Origin: Adiantum capillus-veneris
Lineage: Eukaryota; Streptophyta; Polypodiopsida; Polypodiales; Pteridaceae
Direction: 5' to 3'
NCBI GenBank assembly: GCA_014529385.2
Contig: CM043963.1
Location: forward strand, 255,501-319,500
DNA length: 64,000 bases
Shown: positions 61,721 through 64,000 of the stretch, in pieces
Numbering within the stretch: the stretch's first letter is position 1
Layout of the letters: every line of letters starts with the position of its first letter
The notes under the pieces: generated by a model
Database searches by the model: none
What the model was told of the DNA's origin: nothing
What the model saw: the letters and a program-made list of their open reading frames with translations, nothing else
Translations under genes and position numbers: made by a program

Positions 61721-64000
61721 CATATTTGAACTTGTATATCCATGATTAGCTTTGCCAATACTTATGGTGAATGTGATGCTCGTAGCACACATTAAATAGT
61801 TCGAAAAAGAAACTAAATACTGTCTGCTGCAATCATTTGCAAGCCTTGCTGAAACGTTTGAACCATAATAGAAGGTGAAACATTAATCACTTCTAGGGAC
61901 AAACAATGAAACTTTTTCATTAACAACTTAGAGCCTTGCTATATGTATAAACAACCATTTGTAATGTTGTTTAGCAGTACTTATACCTGAACAAGTCATT
62001 CTAAGTATCTGGCAATTTTTGGCTACCAAAATTGCTCCTGATAGGTCGTGCTGAAAATGGTCTAGAAAAAAAATTTGACCAGCACCTAGGGACTTTGTCA
62101 TGACACAAACTTGAAATAATGGGCGCCAATGTAAGTCCAGAGACTCATATTCTCCACATGTGGAATATGTCTCATGTAAGGATGTTTATAAAAGAACATC
62201 CTTCAAGTACAAGAGGTACTTGTGTGTGGAGGTAACTCTAAACACTCTACGACAAGAGTGAGAGGGAACCTCATTCATTGCTCCACACTGGCTAAACCGA
62301 ACTCCTTGACTCCCTAGACCATGTTGTATTCCATGTGACAACATGTGCCAAATCGAATCCGACAAGTGGATTCATACAGAATAATGTACATTGGACACTA
62401 TGGCCCAAAATACTTGTTCCGACATGCCCTTGGCATGGCCCTGGGGATTGAATTGAAAGTTCAATTACCCGCATTCAAATGCACATGAGCACGTCTCTCG
62501 CCTGTGAAGAAACCAAGCAACATTGCACTGGAAACCCTGGGTGTTGCCTTCGCAATCCAAACCCGTTGGGTAGAATCTACGTAGTCAAACCCCTTGGTAA
62601 GACCCTTTGTAGAAATTGGTCAACTAGCAGGTAACGATAACCAACATAGTTAACCGTGTACAGAATGATGAGAATCAACTTGAAAAGTTGAATTTTTTCT
62701 CTACCGCGTGGTAGATTGAGGAATTCTTTCCTTGAAAGTATAACAAGAATAGATCAAACTGGGATCCTCAATGCCTATGGGGTGATTAAGTAAGCACCTG
62801 TGGGGTCTTACCCCAAAACAATGCGTCCATAGCCACTCGTAGTGCTATAGAGAGAGCAGGAGATCCATACACATGTAAAGTGTAGCTCTTATGGACAGCC
62901 ATGCGATCGCAGTGGTTTGTTGCATCTAATATTCATTGTAGAGATCAATTGAGTTGAGTCTATGGTTATCAAAATCTCAACTCCAGTGTCGCACTGAAAA
63001 CATGTCATGCAAAAATGACACCCTAAACATACGTAATGACAAGACTCTTGCTTGTCCATTAACGTCATTCTGTACTCCACTGGGTAGATCTGTTCAATCT
63101 TAAGAACAATAACCCAAGGAATGCCAACAGTTGGGTCGTACCCGAGATCAGACAATGACTCTTAGCTAGCATGTGTGGCTCATAGCCCTTATGGCAATTA
63201 GAGTTCAATCGACAAAACGATGGAGACTAATGTAGAGGGCGTCTTGCCCAGTTTCTAGCTCAGATTTTTAGCACGTTGGCTCATGCTGACTCGTGAGCAA
63301 AACATGTATCAAAAGATTCTTAAAAGGTTTTCTTTATTCTTTGAGAGATATAAGAAAGAGAGAGAGAGAATGATGGGCTGAGGAACTTTCCTTAAGTGAC
63401 AACTTTGTATATGTTGTGCCCACGCTCGTGTGCATCTTTTGTGTAGCATGCAACTTATCATATAAGCATGCCATAGTTTTTTGCTATGACTCTCTCATCG
63501 AGAGATGTAACAAAAAAAGCACAAACAAGTCATAGACTGACCCACCTACCATGTATGTGGTTGTGATGACACTAGTGTGACCTATTGATAGCACTTGACC
63601 TTTCAATTAAGTCCTTGATTTAGGTGCTTTTTGGTGTCCTTGACAAAGTGTCTGGTGTTGTAGCGGAAGCATGTTTCAGGAGGCGTAGAATTGAGTCCAC
63701 CTAGCTAGCATGCCATGCATACATAAACTTAAGCCCTTGGAAAAAGTTGTGGCCTCAAACCTGAGAGCAAAAACCATAAGTGCCTTGCACAGTTCAAACT
63801 AGTAGGGATTCTGTGAGCTGAGATTCCCTATTTTTCCAGTTTCCCGAACTTGTGTGCCAATGCCCTTGATGCCAAGTCATTGGGCGGTACCTTGGCACAA
63901 GGAAGAAACCTTGCTTCATGTAAAATTTTCAAAGCACATTGCTTTGCACAAAAGCAATATTTTCCAATCAAAGATGTAAACATGGAAAAATAAGAAGATT
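61721..64000. other. stretch without recognised genes
   Basis: Minus-strand open stretches at 62292-62474 and 62889-63155 show no motif I know. GACTTACATTGGCGCCC near 62125-62140 on the minus strand could be an LTR end followed by a TGGCGCC-type primer-binding site, but no partner LTR is seen. Confidence 0.35.

Noticed and set aside
62889-63155. Cys-rich minus-strand frame (CHYVCLGCHFCMTCFQC)
   Set aside because: Cysteine spacing resembles no zinc finger I know, the frame is short, and the surroundings are decayed transposon DNA.

Overview
This looks like plant nuclear DNA, with transposons nested in older transposons. Three things point to a land plant: spliced CACTA (En/Spm) transposase genes with GT-AG introns, Ty3/gypsy, Ty1/copia and APE-type LINE elements together, and one hydroxyproline-rich (extensin-like) wall-protein gene. 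Long (GA)n/(CT)n tracts are unusually dense, with more than twenty of about 30-115 bp. I cannot name the species. A non-seed vascular plant such as a fern or lycophyte fits the style of the elements, but that is a weak guess.

Layout. 1-13464: a Tat-type gypsy element whose two ~1.95-kb LTRs face opposite ways (1016-2961 on minus, 11517-13464 on plus). A gag-like remnant lies on minus at the left edge and pol lies on plus. This pol is split by a complete 5.85-kb minus-strand chromovirus (4226-10071; LTRs, PBS, PPT and near-perfect TSD) and by a ~600-bp MITE-like insert (10585-11182). 13465-22740: a second plus-strand gypsy element (protease, RT, RNase H, two HHCC modules, integrase, extra 3' ORF), followed by AT-rich non-coding DNA. 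22746-33000: old unrecognised coding remnants; the minus-strand one is split by a complete CACTA transposon, 24551-32261. The CACTA has perfect 12-bp TIRs, a GAA target-site duplication, an apparently intact six-exon TNP2 gene, a TNP1-like gene with two TGA codons, and a captured fragment of a heavy-metal-associated (HMA) domain gene. 33280-40330: decayed LINE copies and a GA-interspersed ~120-bp repeat family. 40350-43930: a copia-like LTR and several local duplications. 44011-45900: a complete non-autonomous LTR element (283-bp LTRs, TATGG TSD, Met-type PBS). 46900-50000: a chimeric copia element with gag fused to integrase. 52247-52841: the extensin-like gene on minus with a TATA box, carrying two frameshifts and one stop. 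53470-54700: tandem leader repeats and a gag remnant. 54925-58700: a LINE with an intact 1126-residue ORF2 and the end of ORF1 in the same frame. 60519-61700: a decayed chromovirus. The remainder to 64000 shows nothing I can name.

How the parts relate. Apart from the wall-protein gene and the captured HMA fragment, almost everything identifiable is mobile DNA. Nesting gives relative ages: chromovirus and MITE are younger than the Tat element, and the CACTA is younger than the reading frame it splits. The elements most likely to be recently active are the CACTA (intact TNP2) and the LINE (intact ORF2).
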